Positions 43,535 to 52,121 are shown, counted from the stretch's first letter. The stretch: DNA of 64,000 nucleotides from M3007 sp040383605 (GCA_040383605.1 JBEIDF010000002.1:8244-72243); one strand, 5' to 3'. Notes: generated by a model from the sequence alone, not told the origin. Translations and numbers: made by a program.

Positions 43535-43680
43535 AATACGCGGGTTCTCTCCCGCAGAACACGCGGATTGGGCGGAATGCGCGAATTTTTAATCCTTAAA
43601 CGTAAATTTTTGTAAAAAAAATCTGCGGCTTCCGCGGTTTCCGCGTGTTCTGCGGGAAAAAACCGCGTATTCTGCGGGAG
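43533..43680. repeat. Cluster of CCGCGTGTTCTGCGGG inverted repeats
   Basis: CCCGCAGAACACGCGG at 43551-43566 is the exact reverse complement of CCGCGTGTTCTGCGGG at 43641-43656. Variants lie at both edges: AGAATACGCGGG at 43533-43544 and CCGCGTATTCTGCGGGAG at 43663-43680. The whole gap between the two DUF4199-type genes can fold into one or two long hairpins. Confidence 0.75.
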
Positions 43681-43686
43681 AAAAAC

Positions 43687-44208
43687 ATGAAAAATCCAGG
43701 TCTTCGTTATGGCGTATTCGGCGGATTGTCCGTCGTTCTTTATTTTTTAAGTTTTTATTACAGCCAAAAAAATTTATTCATCAACCCGGTTGTCCAGTGG
43801 ACTTCGATGATAATCTACGTACTGTGTATGTATCGGGCGGCGCGGGAGGATTTTGCGTTGCATGGCGTGGAGCGGGATTTTAGATTGCTTACCCGGACGC
43901 CTTTTTTGGTCTTCATCCTGATCAATCTGGCGTATTGGCTTTTTTACTACAGCATCCATTTGGCCGATCCGGAGTTGCTGGCCATGGAAACGCAGGCGCA
44001 GTTGTCGGCTTTGCAGCAGCAGATCGCCGCTGGGGTGGGGGATCCGGAGCAGGCGAACCTTATCCGGGAGCAGATTCAATTTCTCCAAAAGGAGGGAATG
44101 AGTATGACCCTGGGGCCGGTGCTGATGCAGATGGCGCGCGGGGCGATCGGCGGATTTGGCTTGGCTTCCGTACTGGTGATACTTTTGAAAAATTCCTACA
44201 AAAATTGA
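43687..44208 (+). CDS. DUF4199-like membrane protein, second copy
   Basis: The 173-residue product starts at MKNPGLRYGVFGGLSVVLYFLSFYY, with helices near 8-25, 36-50, 72-92 and 148-168. The tract SALQQQIAAGVGDPEQANLIREQIQFLQKEGMSMTLGP between helices 3 and 4 matches the arrangement of its neighbour, but identity is low and the GRG loop is replaced. It is annotated as DUF4199-like on topology and context. An ATG 14 codons upstream lies within an inverted repeat and is rejected. The alpha/beta-hydrolase gene follows after 10 bases, so they are likely co-transcribed. Confidence 0.7.
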   Translation: MKNPGLRYGVFGGLSVVLYFLSFYYSQKNLFINPVVQWTSMIIYVLCMYRAAREDFALHGVERDFRLLTRTPFLVFILINLAYWLFYYSIHLADPELLAMETQAQLSALQQQIAAGVGDPEQANLIREQIQFLQKEGMSMTLGPVLMQMARGAIGGFGLASVLVILLKNSYKN

Positions 44209-44218
44209 GCGCTGCGTT

Positions 44219-45211
44219 ATGAAAATCATGCCGGATCGCCGGTCGTCTCAAACGGGAAATCCGCACCGAAAATCCATTCGGTCACTGTCGTTTTCCGGCG
44301 TTCTGCGGTGGTCGCTGTTCATCGGCGTCCTGGTGTGGATAGGGCTAAACCTGTATCAGGACATTCCTTTGGCCGATTTGAAAGCGCGATATACCTTCCC
44401 CGATTCCCGATTTGTGTCGGTAGAGGGCATGGAGGTGCACTACCGGCGTTGTGGAAAAGGCGAGCCTATCCTGTTGTTGCACGATGCAAACAGTTCCCTG
44501 CACACTTGGTCGGGCTGGATAGATTCGCTCTCGGCGCATTACGAGGTTATTGCATTGGACTTGCCAGGCTTCGGGCTTACGGGCCCTAATCCGCGGGGAA
44601 GTTACAGCGCGTTTATGTACGTCAATTTTTTGGAGCAGTTTACCAAGGCGCTCAAATTACCGCGATTTCACCTTGTCGGTAACGGGTTGGGCGCTCAGAT
44701 TGCCTGGTTTTACGCGGCAGAGCATCCTGACCGCCTGCGGCGGCTCATTTTGTTGAGCGCGCCCGGGTTTGAGAAATCACCGTTTTCGCTGGTGACGTAC
44801 ATCGCCCAGACGCCCGTACTCAACCGCATTTTATGGCGCGTTACGCCCCGGTTTTGCGTACGCGTCCTGTTGGAAAATATGTATGCCGACGATGCGCGCG
44901 CCGACGAGGCCCTGCTCATCCGGCATTTCGAATTGCTGCGCCGCCCAGGCAATCGGAAGGCGATTACCGATCGAGCCCAGGTGCGCGACAACCGGCCGCC
45001 GGCCGCCATGGTGGAGCAGATCAGCGCGCCAACCCTGATTCTTTGGGGCGCGGAAGACACCCAGATATCGCCGGAAAATGCATACGAGTTCCACCGCCTG
45101 ATTCGCGGCTCCCTGTTGCGTATTTACCAAAATACCGGCCATTGGCCGCAGGAAGAGAGTCCGGGAGCAACCGTCCGGGATGCGCAGAGTTTCCTGCTGG
45201 GAAAGTTTTAG
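44219..45211 (+). CDS. Alpha/beta-hydrolase fold protein lacking the nucleophile Ser (pseudo-enzyme)
   Basis: The 330-residue protein has an N-terminal membrane anchor (about 28-46, VLRWSLFIGVLVWIGLNLY) and a full alpha/beta-hydrolase domain (VEGMEVHYRRCGKGEPILLLHD, VIALDLPGFGLTGPNPRG). The nucleophile elbow, GxSxG in active members, reads GNGLG here (Gly156 in place of Ser), with DNA GGT AAC GGG TTG GGC. The oxyanion HG motif is also changed to HD (His88, Asp89). The acid Asp (WGAEDTQIS) and His (NTGHWPQEES) remain. Catalysis by the usual mechanism is therefore unlikely. It probably binds a ligand or partner at the membrane. It follows the DUF4199-like gene by 10 bases. Confidence 0.85.
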   Translation: MKIMPDRRSSQTGNPHRKSIRSLSFSGVLRWSLFIGVLVWIGLNLYQDIPLADLKARYTFPDSRFVSVEGMEVHYRRCGKGEPILLLHDANSSLHTWSGWIDSLSAHYEVIALDLPGFGLTGPNPRGSYSAFMYVNFLEQFTKALKLPRFHLVGNGLGAQIAWFYAAEHPDRLRRLILLSAPGFEKSPFSLVTYIAQTPVLNRILWRVTPRFCVRVLLENMYADDARADEALLIRHFELLRRPGNRKAITDRAQVRDNRPPAAMVEQISAPTLILWGAEDTQISPENAYEFHRLIRGSLLRIYQNTGHWPQEESPGATVRDAQSFLLGKF

Positions 45212-45382
45212 AATAGGCTCTGAATATCCCTGCGAAACGCAACTGGGTTTTCCTCATTCTTTGTGATTTTTTGCAGAAGATCAAGAAAATCGCTTCGGCT
45301 GGCTGAAAACAGACTCGTTTTTGTGCCAGCCGCCACTAATTTAAAAGCACAGGAAAAAACCAAAATTTCCAAAAAAAATCTT

Positions 45383-45390
45383 TATTTTTG
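45383..45390 (+). promoter_or_regulatory. Bacteroidota -7 element (TATTTTTG) for the LolA-like/ABC operon
   Basis: TATTTTTG matches TAnnTTTG, 46 bases before the start of the LolA-like gene. It supports a promoter for the four-gene unit that follows. Confidence 0.5.
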
Positions 45391-45436
45391 CCTGTTAGCA
45401 ATCCCGCACGTTGGTTTCATTTGCAAACGCCACCCT

Positions 45437-46201
45437 ATGAAAAATACCGCGATCAATCTGCTCGTGCGTTCAATCGTTTTTTTAGTAGCCTCGAACGCCG
45501 CGCTATACGGACAGGACGCAAAAGAAATCGTCCGGCGCGCAGAAGACCATGCGCGGGGGAAAACCTCCATCGCGGAAATGACGATTACGACCGTGCGCCC
45601 AAAGTGGACGCGCAGCCTCGACATGAAAGTATGGATGAAAGGAACCGATTTTGCCCTGCTCCTCGTGCAGTCGCCCGCGAAAGACAAAGGAATTGCCTAC
45701 TTGAAAAGAAAAAAAGAGGTCTGGAACTGGCTGCCCAGTTTGGAACGCACCATCAAATTGCCGCCTTCGATGATGGGACAGTCTTGGATGGGCACCGATT
45801 TTACCAACGACGACCTGGTGAAGGAGGCCTCTGCGCTGGAGGATTACAACCATACCTTGCTCGGATCGGAAATGCAGGACGCGCGCGCCTGCTATAAAAT
45901 CGAAATGGTTCCCAAGCCAGCGGCGGCGGTTGTGTGGAGCAAGGTGCTGGTGTGGATTGACAAAAAGGATTACCTGCAAATGCGCACCGAATTTTACGAC
46001 GACGCCGGCGATTTGGTAAACACCCTGATAGCCTCAGACGTCCGGATTTTGGGCGGCCGGCTGTTACCCGCTACCCTGACGATGCTTCCGGCGGATAAAT
46101 CCGGCCATAAAACGGAAATTCGCTATCGGAGCATGCTATACGATCAGCCAATCAGCGATGATTTTTTTACAACCGATAATTTGAGTCGAGTGAAAGGATA
46201 A
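45437..46201 (+). CDS. LolA-like outer-membrane lipoprotein-sorting protein
   Basis: The start MKNTAINLLVRSIVFLVASNAALYGQ yields a signal peptide and 254 residues. The mature domain DAKEIVRRAEDHARGKTSIAEMTITTVRPKW belongs to the LolA_like half-barrel family (PF17131 group), with KVWMKGTDFALLLVQSPAKDKGIAYLKRKKEVWNWLPSLERTIKLPPSMMGQSWMGTDFTNDDL as its core. These proteins bind hydrophobic ligands in the periplasm. The genes that follow encode two FtsX-type permeases and a LolD-like ATPase, so it is probably the periplasmic carrier of that exporter. The cargo (lipid, lipoprotein or pigment) is unknown. Confidence 0.88.
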   Translation: MKNTAINLLVRSIVFLVASNAALYGQDAKEIVRRAEDHARGKTSIAEMTITTVRPKWTRSLDMKVWMKGTDFALLLVQSPAKDKGIAYLKRKKEVWNWLPSLERTIKLPPSMMGQSWMGTDFTNDDLVKEASALEDYNHTLLGSEMQDARACYKIEMVPKPAAAVVWSKVLVWIDKKDYLQMRTEFYDDAGDLVNTLIASDVRILGGRLLPATLTMLPADKSGHKTEIRYRSMLYDQPISDDFFTTDNLSRVKG

Positions 46202-46258
46202 CATGCCCGGCGCTTCGCCAAGCGTAGCGGGGTGTTTTTATATCAATCAACCCTATTC

Positions 46259-47473
46259 ATGCTCCTCCTTCTTGCCTGGCGCAACATTTGGCGCAACCGC
46301 CACCGTTCTTGGATCACCATGGCTTCCGTGGCGGGCGCTGTCGTGTTGGCCGTCCTGATGGCGTCTTTGCAGAAAGGCGTTTTTGAACACCTGATCAAAA
46401 ATGTCGTCAGCCTTTACACCGGTTACGTGCAGGTACACGCGAAAGGGTATTGGAAAGAACAGGTGCTGGAGAATAGCTTTGAGTGGACAGCGGATCTGAA
46501 CCGGCGTGTCTCGAGCCGGCCCGGCGTGGCCTTGGCGGCCCCTCGCCTGGAGGCTTTTGCACTGGCCTCCAGCGGTGAAAAAACACGGGGCTGTCTGGTA
46601 GTGGGCGTGGAACCCGAACAGGAAGACCGGATTACCGCCTTGCGCTCGAAAGTAGCGGTGGGCGATTTTTTATCGGAGGATCGCCCGGGTATCCTGGTGG
46701 CGGGCGGACTGGCGGAAAAGTTGGATTTGCAACTCGGCGATACCTTGGTTTTGTTGTCGCAGGGATATTATGGCAGCACGGCAGCGGGTAAATATGCGAT
46801 CCGAGGTTTGTTGCATTTTGGGTCGCCGGAACTGAACAACTCCGTGGCCTACCTCTCCTTACCGCAGGCGCAAACCTGGTTGGACGCGCCCGGGCGCGTG
46901 ACGGCTTTGGCGCTGGGCCTGCAGGAATCCGCCGATCCGGTTGCAGTGACCGCTGATTTGCGCGGCGCGCTGGACACAGCCTACGAGGTAATGAGCTGGG
47001 AGGATATGATGCCGGATATTGTGCAACACATTCAATCGGATACGATTGGCATGTATATTTTTTTGGGCGTGCTCTATCTGGTCATCGCCTTTGGCATTTT
47101 TTCCACCCTGCTCATGATGTATGTGGAACGCCGGCGGGAATTTGGAATGCTTGTCGCTCTTGGTATGCGGAAAGCGCGCATAGCTGGGATGATCCTGGCG
47201 GAATCCGTGATGCTCACCATGTCTGGCGTCGCCCTCGGCGTGTTGCTGAGCTTCCCTGTCATCTGGTATTTTGCAAAATATCCCCTTCGGTTTAGCGGCG
47301 AAATCGCTAAAATATATGAAAAATTCGGTTTCGAGGCCGTCTTTCCTGCTTCTACCAACCCCGCAGTGTTTTTAATCCAAACAACCACCGTCCTGGCCCT
47401 CGGCCTCCTCCTCGCCCTCTACCCCGCCTGGAAAGTCCTCAAAATCAACCTCTTGGAATCCATGAGAAAATAA
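46259..47473 (+). CDS. FtsX/LolC-type ABC permease 1
   Basis: The start MLLLLAWRNIWRNRHRSWITM gives 404 residues. It has the MacB/LolCE topology: helix 1 near residues 15-40, a periplasmic domain of about 220 residues, then three C-terminal helices (IFLGVLYLVIAFGIFSTLLMMYVERRREFGMLVALGMRK, LTMSGVALGVLLSFPVIWY, ALGLLLALYPAWKVLKINLLESM). The coupling motif ERRREFGMLVALG is typical. It follows the LolA-like gene by 57 bases and precedes a second permease of the same type by 28 bases. It should form a heterodimer with that partner. Confidence 0.92.
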   Translation: MLLLLAWRNIWRNRHRSWITMASVAGAVVLAVLMASLQKGVFEHLIKNVVSLYTGYVQVHAKGYWKEQVLENSFEWTADLNRRVSSRPGVALAAPRLEAFALASSGEKTRGCLVVGVEPEQEDRITALRSKVAVGDFLSEDRPGILVAGGLAEKLDLQLGDTLVLLSQGYYGSTAAGKYAIRGLLHFGSPELNNSVAYLSLPQAQTWLDAPGRVTALALGLQESADPVAVTADLRGALDTAYEVMSWEDMMPDIVQHIQSDTIGMYIFLGVLYLVIAFGIFSTLLMMYVERRREFGMLVALGMRKARIAGMILAESVMLTMSGVALGVLLSFPVIWYFAKYPLRFSGEIAKIYEKFGFEAVFPASTNPAVFLIQTTTVLALGLLLALYPAWKVLKINLLESMRK

Positions 47474-47498
47474 TCCACAATCCCAAATCCGCAATCCA
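47472..47498. repeat. GGATTGCGG-family intergenic repeat, copy F
   Basis: AATCCACAATCCCAAATCCGCAATCC fills almost the whole 28-base gap between the two FtsX-type permease genes. Confidence 0.65.
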
Positions 47499-47501
47499 GT
47501 C

Positions 47502-48707
47502 ATGCTTTTCCTCATTTCCTGGCGAAACCTCTGGCGTTATCCCGCACGTAGTTTCCTGATCATGGGCTCCGTGGTGCTCGGCGTCTGGGCCGGCTTGTTC
47601 ACCAATGCGATTTATTTCGGCATGGGGGAGAGCCGGAAAACGATCGCAATCCGGCACGAAGTATCGCATATTCAGGTGCACCACCGGAAGTTTCAGGACG
47701 ACAAAGAGGCGCAGTTTTCGCTCTCGGTGGATTCGCTGGAGCAGGCCTTTCGGGCATATCCTGAAATAGCGGCCTATTCTTTGCGGACGGTTGGAAGCGC
47801 GATGGTCGCAAACGCCTCCGGCAGCAGGGGCATCACGCTGAATGGTATAGACCCCGCCCGGGAACAGGCGACGCGGCCCTTGAAGGATTTTCTGGTGGCG
47901 GGGGATTACCTGGATACCGCCTTAGCCCATCGCGTGTACCTCAGCACCCGATTAGCCGAGCGGATGAATCTGGAAGTTGGCAATAAAGTCGTGCTGACCA
48001 TGCTGGATACGGCAAATAATATCGTGGCGGGCGCTTTTCGGATATGCGGGTTGTTTAAGTCAGCAAATGCGCCTTTCGATGAACAAAACGCCTATTTGCT
48101 CAAACACGAACTCGATGCGCTGCTGGGCACAACCGGCCGCGCCCATGAGGCGGCCATGATGCTGCAGGACGAGCAGGCCATCGGCAAAGTCTGCGCCGGC
48201 CTGAACGCCTCGCTGCCGGACGCGCTTGCGGAAGACTGGACGGTCATCTCTCCGGAGACTGCGCTGGTGCTGCAGTCGCTCGATCAGTTTGCAATCGTAT
48301 TTATCCTGATCATCCTCTTGGCCCTGGCTTTCGGAATCGTCAATACGATGCTGATGGCCGTCCTGGAGCGCAGCCGGGAAATCCGAATGCTCCAAGCGAT
48401 CGGGATGAACCGGACGCGGCTATTTTTCATGGTGTTGTTTGAAACGGTCTTTTTGACGATTGGAGGGCTTTTGCCCGGACTGCTGCTGGCATGGCTTAGC
48501 GTGGCGTGGATGGGTCGAACCGGTCTTGATCTCAGCCGCGTGGCGGGCGATCTGATGCGCAGTTTCGGCTACGGTGCAGTGATTTATCCGTACTTGCCTG
48601 CCAGGACAGTCGTGCAAACCGTCGTACTCGTATTCATTACGGCGCTGTTGTCGGCAATTTTCCCGGCATTGCGCGCCATTAAACTCCGCCAGAATCCACC
48701 GGCTTGA
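47502..48707 (+). CDS. FtsX/LolC-type ABC permease 2
   Basis: The 401-residue permease begins MLFLISWRNLWRYPARSFLIM and has the same four-helix MacB/LolCE topology as its neighbour: helix near 20-45, a large periplasmic domain (about 45-260), then helices at IVFILIILLALAFGIVNTMLMAVLERSREIRMLQAIGMNR, TIGGLLPGLLLAWLSV and VLVFITALLSAIFPALRAIKLRQNPP. The two permeases differ strongly in sequence, as LolC and LolE do. The ATPase gene starts 27 bases after the stop. The three proteins should act together as an inner-membrane export machine. Confidence 0.92.
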   Translation: MLFLISWRNLWRYPARSFLIMGSVVLGVWAGLFTNAIYFGMGESRKTIAIRHEVSHIQVHHRKFQDDKEAQFSLSVDSLEQAFRAYPEIAAYSLRTVGSAMVANASGSRGITLNGIDPAREQATRPLKDFLVAGDYLDTALAHRVYLSTRLAERMNLEVGNKVVLTMLDTANNIVAGAFRICGLFKSANAPFDEQNAYLLKHELDALLGTTGRAHEAAMMLQDEQAIGKVCAGLNASLPDALAEDWTVISPETALVLQSLDQFAIVFILIILLALAFGIVNTMLMAVLERSREIRMLQAIGMNRTRLFFMVLFETVFLTIGGLLPGLLLAWLSVAWMGRTGLDLSRVAGDLMRSFGYGAVIYPYLPARTVVQTVVLVFITALLSAIFPALRAIKLRQNPPA

Positions 48708-48734
48708 GTCAAATTACCTACAATACCTCCGCAC

Positions 48735-49427
48735 ATGGTCATAGACGCACACAATATTTCGAAGATTTATCAACCCGATACCGTCCCGGTGTACGCGGTA
48801 AACAACGTGCATCTGCATATCGAAAAGGGCGAGTTTACTGCTCTGGTAGGTCCCTCGGGTTCGGGAAAGACGACCCTGTTGAATATAATAGGCGGACTCG
48901 ATCAACCGACCTCCGGGCAGGTGCTCATCAATGGGACGGATTTATCCACCTTGTCGCCGAACGCGCTGATTGATTTCCGCTTGCACAACATTGGATTTGT
49001 GTTTCAATCCTACAACCTGCTGCCGGTGCTTTCTGCAGGCGAAAACATCGAATTTATCATGCTCCTGCAGAAAATACCAGCGTCCGAACGGGCAACGCGC
49101 GTCCGGGAACTCCTTCAGGCGGTGGGACTGGAAGATAAAAAAGACGCGCGTCCCGCCCAACTCTCCGGCGGTCAGCAACAGCGCGTAGCCGTAGCACGGG
49201 CCTTGGCGTCCAAGCCCCAGATCATTTTGGCCGACGAACCTACCGCGAATCTCGACGGGCAGTCAGCCGCCAATTTGCTCGACATCATGGAAAAACTCAA
49301 CCGGGAAGCGCATATTACGTTCCTTTTTTCCACACACGACAAGCGGGTGATTGACCGGGCGCGCCGCGTCATTACCCTGGTGGACGGCAGCGTGGCAAGT
49401 GACACCGCCGCCGTCCGTACTGAATGA
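48735..49427 (+). CDS. LolD/MacB-type ABC ATPase
   Basis: The 230-residue ATPase begins MVIDAHNISKIYQPDTVPVYAVNNVHLHIEKGEFTALVGPSGSGKTTLLNIIGGLDQPTSGQV. It has Walker A GPSGSGKT near 39-46, Q-loop FVFQSYNLLPVLSAGENIEF, signature LSGGQQQRVAVARAL, Walker B IILADEPTANLD and the switch His in FSTHDKRV. This is the classic LolD/MacB subfamily. It powers the two FtsX-type permeases encoded just upstream, completing the unit. The stop is 15 bases before the stop of the convergent small gene. Confidence 0.94.
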   Translation: MVIDAHNISKIYQPDTVPVYAVNNVHLHIEKGEFTALVGPSGSGKTTLLNIIGGLDQPTSGQVLINGTDLSTLSPNALIDFRLHNIGFVFQSYNLLPVLSAGENIEFIMLLQKIPASERATRVRELLQAVGLEDKKDARPAQLSGGQQQRVAVARALASKPQIILADEPTANLDGQSAANLLDIMEKLNREAHITFLFSTHDKRVIDRARRVITLVDGSVASDTAAVRTE

Positions 49428-49442
49428 TGCGCGTCCGCCCGA

Positions 49443-49877
49443 TTACTGGGCGCTAAAAAACTGCCGCACCGCCGCCACCATTTGGTTGGTGGTCATTTTA
49501 TCGGTTGTGCGCACCTCCAAAACTACCGGGTGGTAGTGTTTGATGTGATCTATCGCTTTTTTTAATCCGAGTTTGGCTTCTGCCGGGCCGAACAGGAACA
49601 GCTCGTCCGTTGCCGGATCAATTGCCTCCAAGATGCGCTCGAAATAACCTTTTTCCTGGTGATGCCGGCGCTCGAGCATTTCCCGTTCAGAAACCCCGCC
49701 TTGCGCACCGTACGGAGTTTTCGGTGCAATGCCGCCTTTCGTAGCGCCGGTATCTATTTCTGATTCGATGTGCCGGATAGCGGGAGCGCCCTCAATTTCA
49801 TCAAACAGCGGAATGAGATAGGCTTCCTTGAAATCGAGCCAGATGCCCGTTCTTTTTTTTACTTCGTTCGTATTCAT
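49443..49877 (-). CDS. Small conserved protein, eRF1-domain-3-like (baeRF-type) family
   Basis: The 144-residue cytoplasmic protein reads TGIWLDFKEAYLIPLFDE at its start and ELFLFGPAEAKLGLKKAIDHIKHYHPVVLEVRTTDKMTTNQMVAAVRQFF at its end. This matches a widespread family of short bacterial proteins with a W-I/L-D-x-x-x-A-x-I opening and a GPxxAKxxLxK core, related to domain 3 of peptide release factor eRF1 (baeRF group). Some members are linked to ribosome rescue, but no function is proven. The middle segment (SEREMLERRHHQEKGYFERILEAI) is helical. I give the family with moderate certainty. The gene stands alone, on the opposite strand from its neighbours. Confidence 0.6.
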   Translation of the reverse strand: MNTNEVKKRTGIWLDFKEAYLIPLFDEIEGAPAIRHIESEIDTGATKGGIAPKTPYGAQGGVSEREMLERRHHQEKGYFERILEAIDPATDELFLFGPAEAKLGLKKAIDHIKHYHPVVLEVRTTDKMTTNQMVAAVRQFFSAQ

Positions 49878-49988
49878 AACATGGATAAGTTTCGGACAAA
49901 GGTCGGTAGGTAACCCGTGCTTATTTACTGATGGGACGCACCCTGTGCAATGACAGACATCACCCGCCCGCGCCGGCGCAAGACGTTG

Positions 49989-49996
49989 TACATTTG
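49989..49996 (+). promoter_or_regulatory. Bacteroidota -7 element (TACATTTG)
   Basis: TACATTTG matches TAnnTTTG, 20 bases before the start of the barrel gene at 50017, which gives a very short leader. A -33 element is not seen. Confidence 0.45.
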
Positions 49997-50016
49997 CATG
50001 ATCACAAAGCGCCGTT

Positions 50017-51186
50017 ATGGTTCGATATATCGTATTTTTTTGTGTTTTTTTTGTGTTTTTCGCGCAGTTGGCGGCGCAGGCCGACTCGACCGCCGTTTCG
50101 CCCTGGCATTTGCGCGGGTATGTGAAAAACCTGCAACTGTGGAATTTCAGCAGCGATCGAAACAGCCTGCTGTCCGGCGGCTTTTTTCACCACCGGTTGC
50201 AGCTGCGGTATGCGCCGGGGAACGCCTGGAGTTGGCAGGCCGATATTCGAAACCGGCTTTTTTACGGCGAGTGGGTGCGCGCGCAGCCGTACCTGCCGGA
50301 TCAGTTGGATGCCGACAATGGGCTACTCGACCTGTCGTTCGTGCCGGTCAGTCGCCCCGCCCTGGTTGGCAGTGTCCTGATAGACCGTTTATACGGGCAG
50401 TTTCAGCGCGGCCGCTGGCAAGTCCGCCTGGGCCGTCAGCGGATAAATTGGGGCATGGCGCTGATCTGGAATCCGAACGATTGGTTTAATGCGTATAATT
50501 TTCTCGACTTCGACTACGAGGAGCGGCCCGGCAGCGATGCGCTCCGCGTGCAGTACCAAACCGGCGGTTTCGGCAATTTGGAACTGGCCCTCAGCAGCGG
50601 CGGAAGCGGCGCGGGGCGGCAGATCGGCGCCCTGCGGTACGGGACGCATACGGGCCGTTTCGACTGGCAGATATTGGCCGGCGTGTATCGCCGCTATGTA
50701 GCCCTGGGCGCCGGCTGGGCCGGCGACGTGGGTAAGTTTGGCTTCAAAGGCGAGACAAGCTTGTTCCAGCCCCTGCAGTCGGACAGCCTGGAAACTATCC
50801 TCAGCGCGACCCTCAGCCTCGACTACATGACCCAAAAACAATTATTTCTTTCTGCCGGCTTGTTAATTAACACCAACGGACAGGGCGGCGCGACGGATTT
50901 GGCGCGCCTGAGCCAGACCAACTTGTCGCCGACCAACCTCATGCCCGGAAAAGCTTCTTTCCTCGTATCGGCCAATTATCCGTTCACGCCCTTGCTCACC
51001 GGCAGTTGGACAACGGTATATGCGCCCAACGGCCACCTGCTGATCTGCATACCGGCGCTGGGCTGGTCCGTCGCCGAAAATTTTGATCTTGACCTCACCG
51101 GCCAATTTTTTTGGCTGGAGGAATCGGGCGGTAGTTTTGGCAACGCTGGCAACGGACTGTTCCTGCGCGGGCGATGGAGCTATTGA
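50017..51186 (+). CDS. Outer-membrane beta-barrel (DUF1302/alginate-export-like)
   Basis: The 389-residue protein has a signal peptide (MVRYIVFFCVFFVFFAQLAAQ) and a long series of amphipathic strands with many aromatic turn residues: LRGYVKNLQLWNFSSD, FHHRLQLRYAPGNAWSWQADIRNRLFYGEW and GQFQRGRWQVRLGRQRINWGMALIWNPNDWFNAYNFLDFD. The GRQRINWG...WNPNDWFN motif occurs in DUF1302 or alginate-export type barrels. The terminal strand ends WSY. Families of this kind often occur beside LolA-like/FtsX/LolD export units, and that unit lies one gene upstream here, so it may be the outer-membrane exit partner; this is an inference. Confidence 0.75.
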   Translation: MVRYIVFFCVFFVFFAQLAAQADSTAVSPWHLRGYVKNLQLWNFSSDRNSLLSGGFFHHRLQLRYAPGNAWSWQADIRNRLFYGEWVRAQPYLPDQLDADNGLLDLSFVPVSRPALVGSVLIDRLYGQFQRGRWQVRLGRQRINWGMALIWNPNDWFNAYNFLDFDYEERPGSDALRVQYQTGGFGNLELALSSGGSGAGRQIGALRYGTHTGRFDWQILAGVYRRYVALGAGWAGDVGKFGFKGETSLFQPLQSDSLETILSATLSLDYMTQKQLFLSAGLLINTNGQGGATDLARLSQTNLSPTNLMPGKASFLVSANYPFTPLLTGSWTTVYAPNGHLLICIPALGWSVAENFDLDLTGQFFWLEESGGSFGNAGNGLFLRGRWSY

Positions 51187-51262
51187 TCGCTATTTCTTTA
51201 CCTTTGCCGCCGTACGGATCCAATCAATCCGCAGCCCTGCTCATCGTATAATATCGCCCGTT

Positions 51263-52084
51263 TTGAATTTGATCATCCTCGCCCCGGGAACACCGTTTCC
51301 CGACCCTTTCCCCCAAGGCGCCATCCTGCTTGTGGACAAGCCCATTGCCTGGACCTCCTTCGACGTCGTCAACAAAATCCGGTTTCTCCTGTGTCGGCGC
51401 CTGGGCATAAAAAAACTCAAAATTGGCCATGCCGGCACCCTCGACCCCCTGGCCACCGGATTGCTGATCCTCTGTACCGGCGATTACACCAAAAAAATAG
51501 AATATTTCCAGGAAATGACCAAAGAATACACCGGCACCCTCACCCTGGGCGCCGTTACGGCCTCCTATGATTTGGAAAAACCGGTGGAGCAGACCTTCCC
51601 GGTCGCGCACATCAGCCCGGAACTAACGGAAGCGGTTCGCCGCCGTTTTATCGGCCCCATCCAACAAATACCGCCTGTTTTCTCCGCCATAAAAGTGGAC
51701 GGCAAGCGGCTCTACAAAAACGCCCGCACGGGTGAAACCGTGCAAATTGAGCCGCGCACCGTGACGATTTTCGAACTCGAACTGTCCAACCTGCGTCCCG
51801 CGCCCCCACAAACCCGGCAGGAACCCCTCATTTTGAATGACAAAGGCGCGCCGATCCGTCAATATCCCGACTATCCCGACGGCCTGCAACTTGATTTCCG
51901 CACCTGCTGCAGCAAAGGAACCTATATCCGCTCGCTCGCGTACGATATTGGACAGGCCCTCGACAGCGGCGCCTATCTAAGCAGCCTCCGGCGCACCCAA
52001 ACCGGCGGATTCTCTGTGGAGGACGCCTGGCAGGTTGCCGATTTGATCGCCTGGATTCAGACCGCCCGCCCGGATAATCCGTGA
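51263..52084 (+). CDS. truB: tRNA pseudouridine(55) synthase TruB
   Basis: TruB makes pseudouridine 55 in the T-loop of tRNA. The catalytic Asp lies in IGHAGTLDPLATGLLILCTG (about residue 59). Further signatures are GAILLVDKPIAWTSFDVVNKIR, GTLTLGAVTASYDLEKP, IGPIQQIPPVFSAIKVDGKRLYK and CSKGTYIRSLAYDIGQ. There is no ATG before the conserved part: the reading frame upstream runs through the preceding gene, and the best starts are TTG at 51263 or 51269. The first gives 273 residues. The gene follows the barrel gene by 76 bases and precedes rpsU. Confidence 0.93.
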   Translation: MNLIILAPGTPFPDPFPQGAILLVDKPIAWTSFDVVNKIRFLLCRRLGIKKLKIGHAGTLDPLATGLLILCTGDYTKKIEYFQEMTKEYTGTLTLGAVTASYDLEKPVEQTFPVAHISPELTEAVRRRFIGPIQQIPPVFSAIKVDGKRLYKNARTGETVQIEPRTVTIFELELSNLRPAPPQTRQEPLILNDKGAPIRQYPDYPDGLQLDFRTCCSKGTYIRSLAYDIGQALDSGAYLSSLRRTQTGGFSVEDAWQVADLIAWIQTARPDNP

Positions 52085-52121
52085 TCGCCCGGCGTGCCCG
52101 TATAAATTTATCAAACTTCAT

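Noticed and set aside
51083..51262. Long N-terminal extension of TruB
   Set aside because: It overlaps the end of the outer-membrane barrel gene in another frame and lies before the conserved TruB start region.
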